Source of the DNA: Alphaproteobacteria bacterium
GTDB lineage: Bacteria; Pseudomonadota; Alphaproteobacteria; Rhizobiales; Aestuariivirgaceae
DNA length: 7,625 bases
Reading direction: 5' to 3'
Assembly (NCBI GenBank): GCA_024639035.1
Contig: JAHEJE010000065.1
Span: 3,320-10,944, forward strand
Position numbers and translations under genes: made by a program. This document shows, piece after piece, positions 7,067-7,625 of this stretch. The notes under the pieces were generated by a model. The model was not told the origin of the DNA, searched no databases, and worked only from the letters and a program-made list of their open reading frames with translations. The stretch's first letter is position 1. Each line of letters starts with the position of its first letter.

Positions 7067-7625
7067 GCTTTGCGCTTTTTTTCTGGCACGCATCAGCGTG
7101 CGAAACTTGTCTGCCCAGCCGGGCCGGTTTTCCTGACGGCCGCGCGCCACCGCCAGCGCCGAGGCCGGCACATCACGGGTGATCACGCTGCCGGAGCCGA
7201 TCATGGCGCCGTCGCCGATCTTCACCGGCGCCACCAGCGCACTGTTCGAGCCGATGAAGGCACCTTCGCCGATATCGGTAAAATGCTTGAAAAACCCGTC
7301 ATAGTTGCAGGTGATCGTCCCTGCCCCAACATTTGCCCCGGCCCCGACCCGGGCATCGCCGATATAGGTAAGGTGATTGACCTTGGCGCCGGCTTCCAGC
7401 GTCGCCTTCTTGATTTCCACGAAATTTCCGACCTTGGCGCCGTCGCCGACATCGGCCTGCGGGCGCAACCGGGCGTAGGGACCGATCACCGCGCCCTTGC
7501 CCACCCTAGCGCCCTCGAGATGGCAGAAGGGCAGGATCCGCGCGCCGTCGGAGATGGCAACGCCGGGGCCGATCACAACATTCGGGCCAACCGTCACATC
7601 GCGTCCAATGCGTGTGTCGGGGGAC
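7064..7625 (-). CDS. glmU: GlmU C-terminal part: glucosamine-1-phosphate acetyltransferase domain (5' end outside window)
   Basis: GlmU is bifunctional: its C-terminal domain acetylates glucosamine-1-phosphate and its N-terminal domain uridylylates the product to UDP-GlcNAc. Only the last 186 residues are present, all from the acetyltransferase domain. They show left-handed beta-helix hexapeptide repeats (such as IGDGAMIGSGSVI) and the motifs VNHLTYIGDARVG, with the expected catalytic histidine encoded near 7373-7375, GAGTITCNYDG and FIGSNSALVAPV. The frame stays open to the right edge and reads SPDTRIGRDVTVGPN across it. A GTG at 7595-7597 is therefore an internal valine, not a start. The uridylyltransferase half and the operon promoter lie beyond the window. 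It ends 12 bp before glmS. Confidence 0.96.
   Translation of the reverse strand, partial: SPDTRIGRDVTVGPNVVIGPGVAISDGARILPFCHLEGARVGKGAVIGPYARLRPQADVGDGAKVGNFVEIKKATLEAGAKVNHLTYIGDARVGAGANVGAGTITCNYDGFFKHFTDIGEGAFIGSNSALVAPVKIGDGAMIGSGSVITRDVPASALAVARGRQENRPGWADKFRTLMRARKKAQS

Noticed and set aside
7595..7597. GTG as a start codon of a separate short acetyltransferase gene
   Set aside because: The frame continues upstream to the window edge with a typical GlmU sequence (SPDTRIGRDVTVGPN), so the GTG is an internal valine.

Overview
The window is GC-rich and gene-dense. It looks like ordinary chromosomal DNA from an alphaproteobacterium, probably Hyphomicrobiales/Rhizobiales-like. The basis is the adjacent glmU-glmS pair close to recG and a DUF502 membrane protein, the sequence style of the GlmU and GlmS proteins, and a SPOR domain carrying a cysteine pair. 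The assignment comes from recognition of families, not from a search.

Left part (1-2639, + strand): the 3' part of an uncharacterised protein, tentatively of the gamma-glutamylcyclotransferase-like fold, runs in from the left edge. Its stop codon shares one base with the start of recG, which encodes a complete 701-residue ATP-dependent branch-migration helicase.

Middle part (2617-3916): a DUF502 two-helix membrane protein lies on the - strand and overlaps the 3' end of recG tail-to-tail by 23 bp. A 151-bp divergent spacer separates it from a small YbaN/DUF454 inner-membrane protein on the + strand. This spacer is the only sizeable non-coding stretch in the window.

Right part (3919-7625, - strand): reading leftward from the right edge, the genes are the 3' end of glmU (acetyltransferase domain), a complete glmS, and a secreted TPR-plus-SPOR protein. 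The glmU-glmS gap is 12 bp and the glmS-TPR gap is 43 bp, so one transcript is plausible. GlmS makes glucosamine-6-phosphate and GlmU completes UDP-GlcNAc, the peptidoglycan and lipopolysaccharide precursor. The TPR-SPOR protein is predicted to be periplasmic and to bind peptidoglycan, so it fits a cell-envelope theme, but its exact role is unknown.

I see no tRNA, rRNA, insertion sequence, CRISPR array, prophage or defence genes, and no convincing new system. The most useful leads are the TPR-SPOR gene linked to glmUS, a hairpin over its two candidate start codons, the near-zero spacing of two convergent gene pairs, and the uncharacterised gene coupled to recG.
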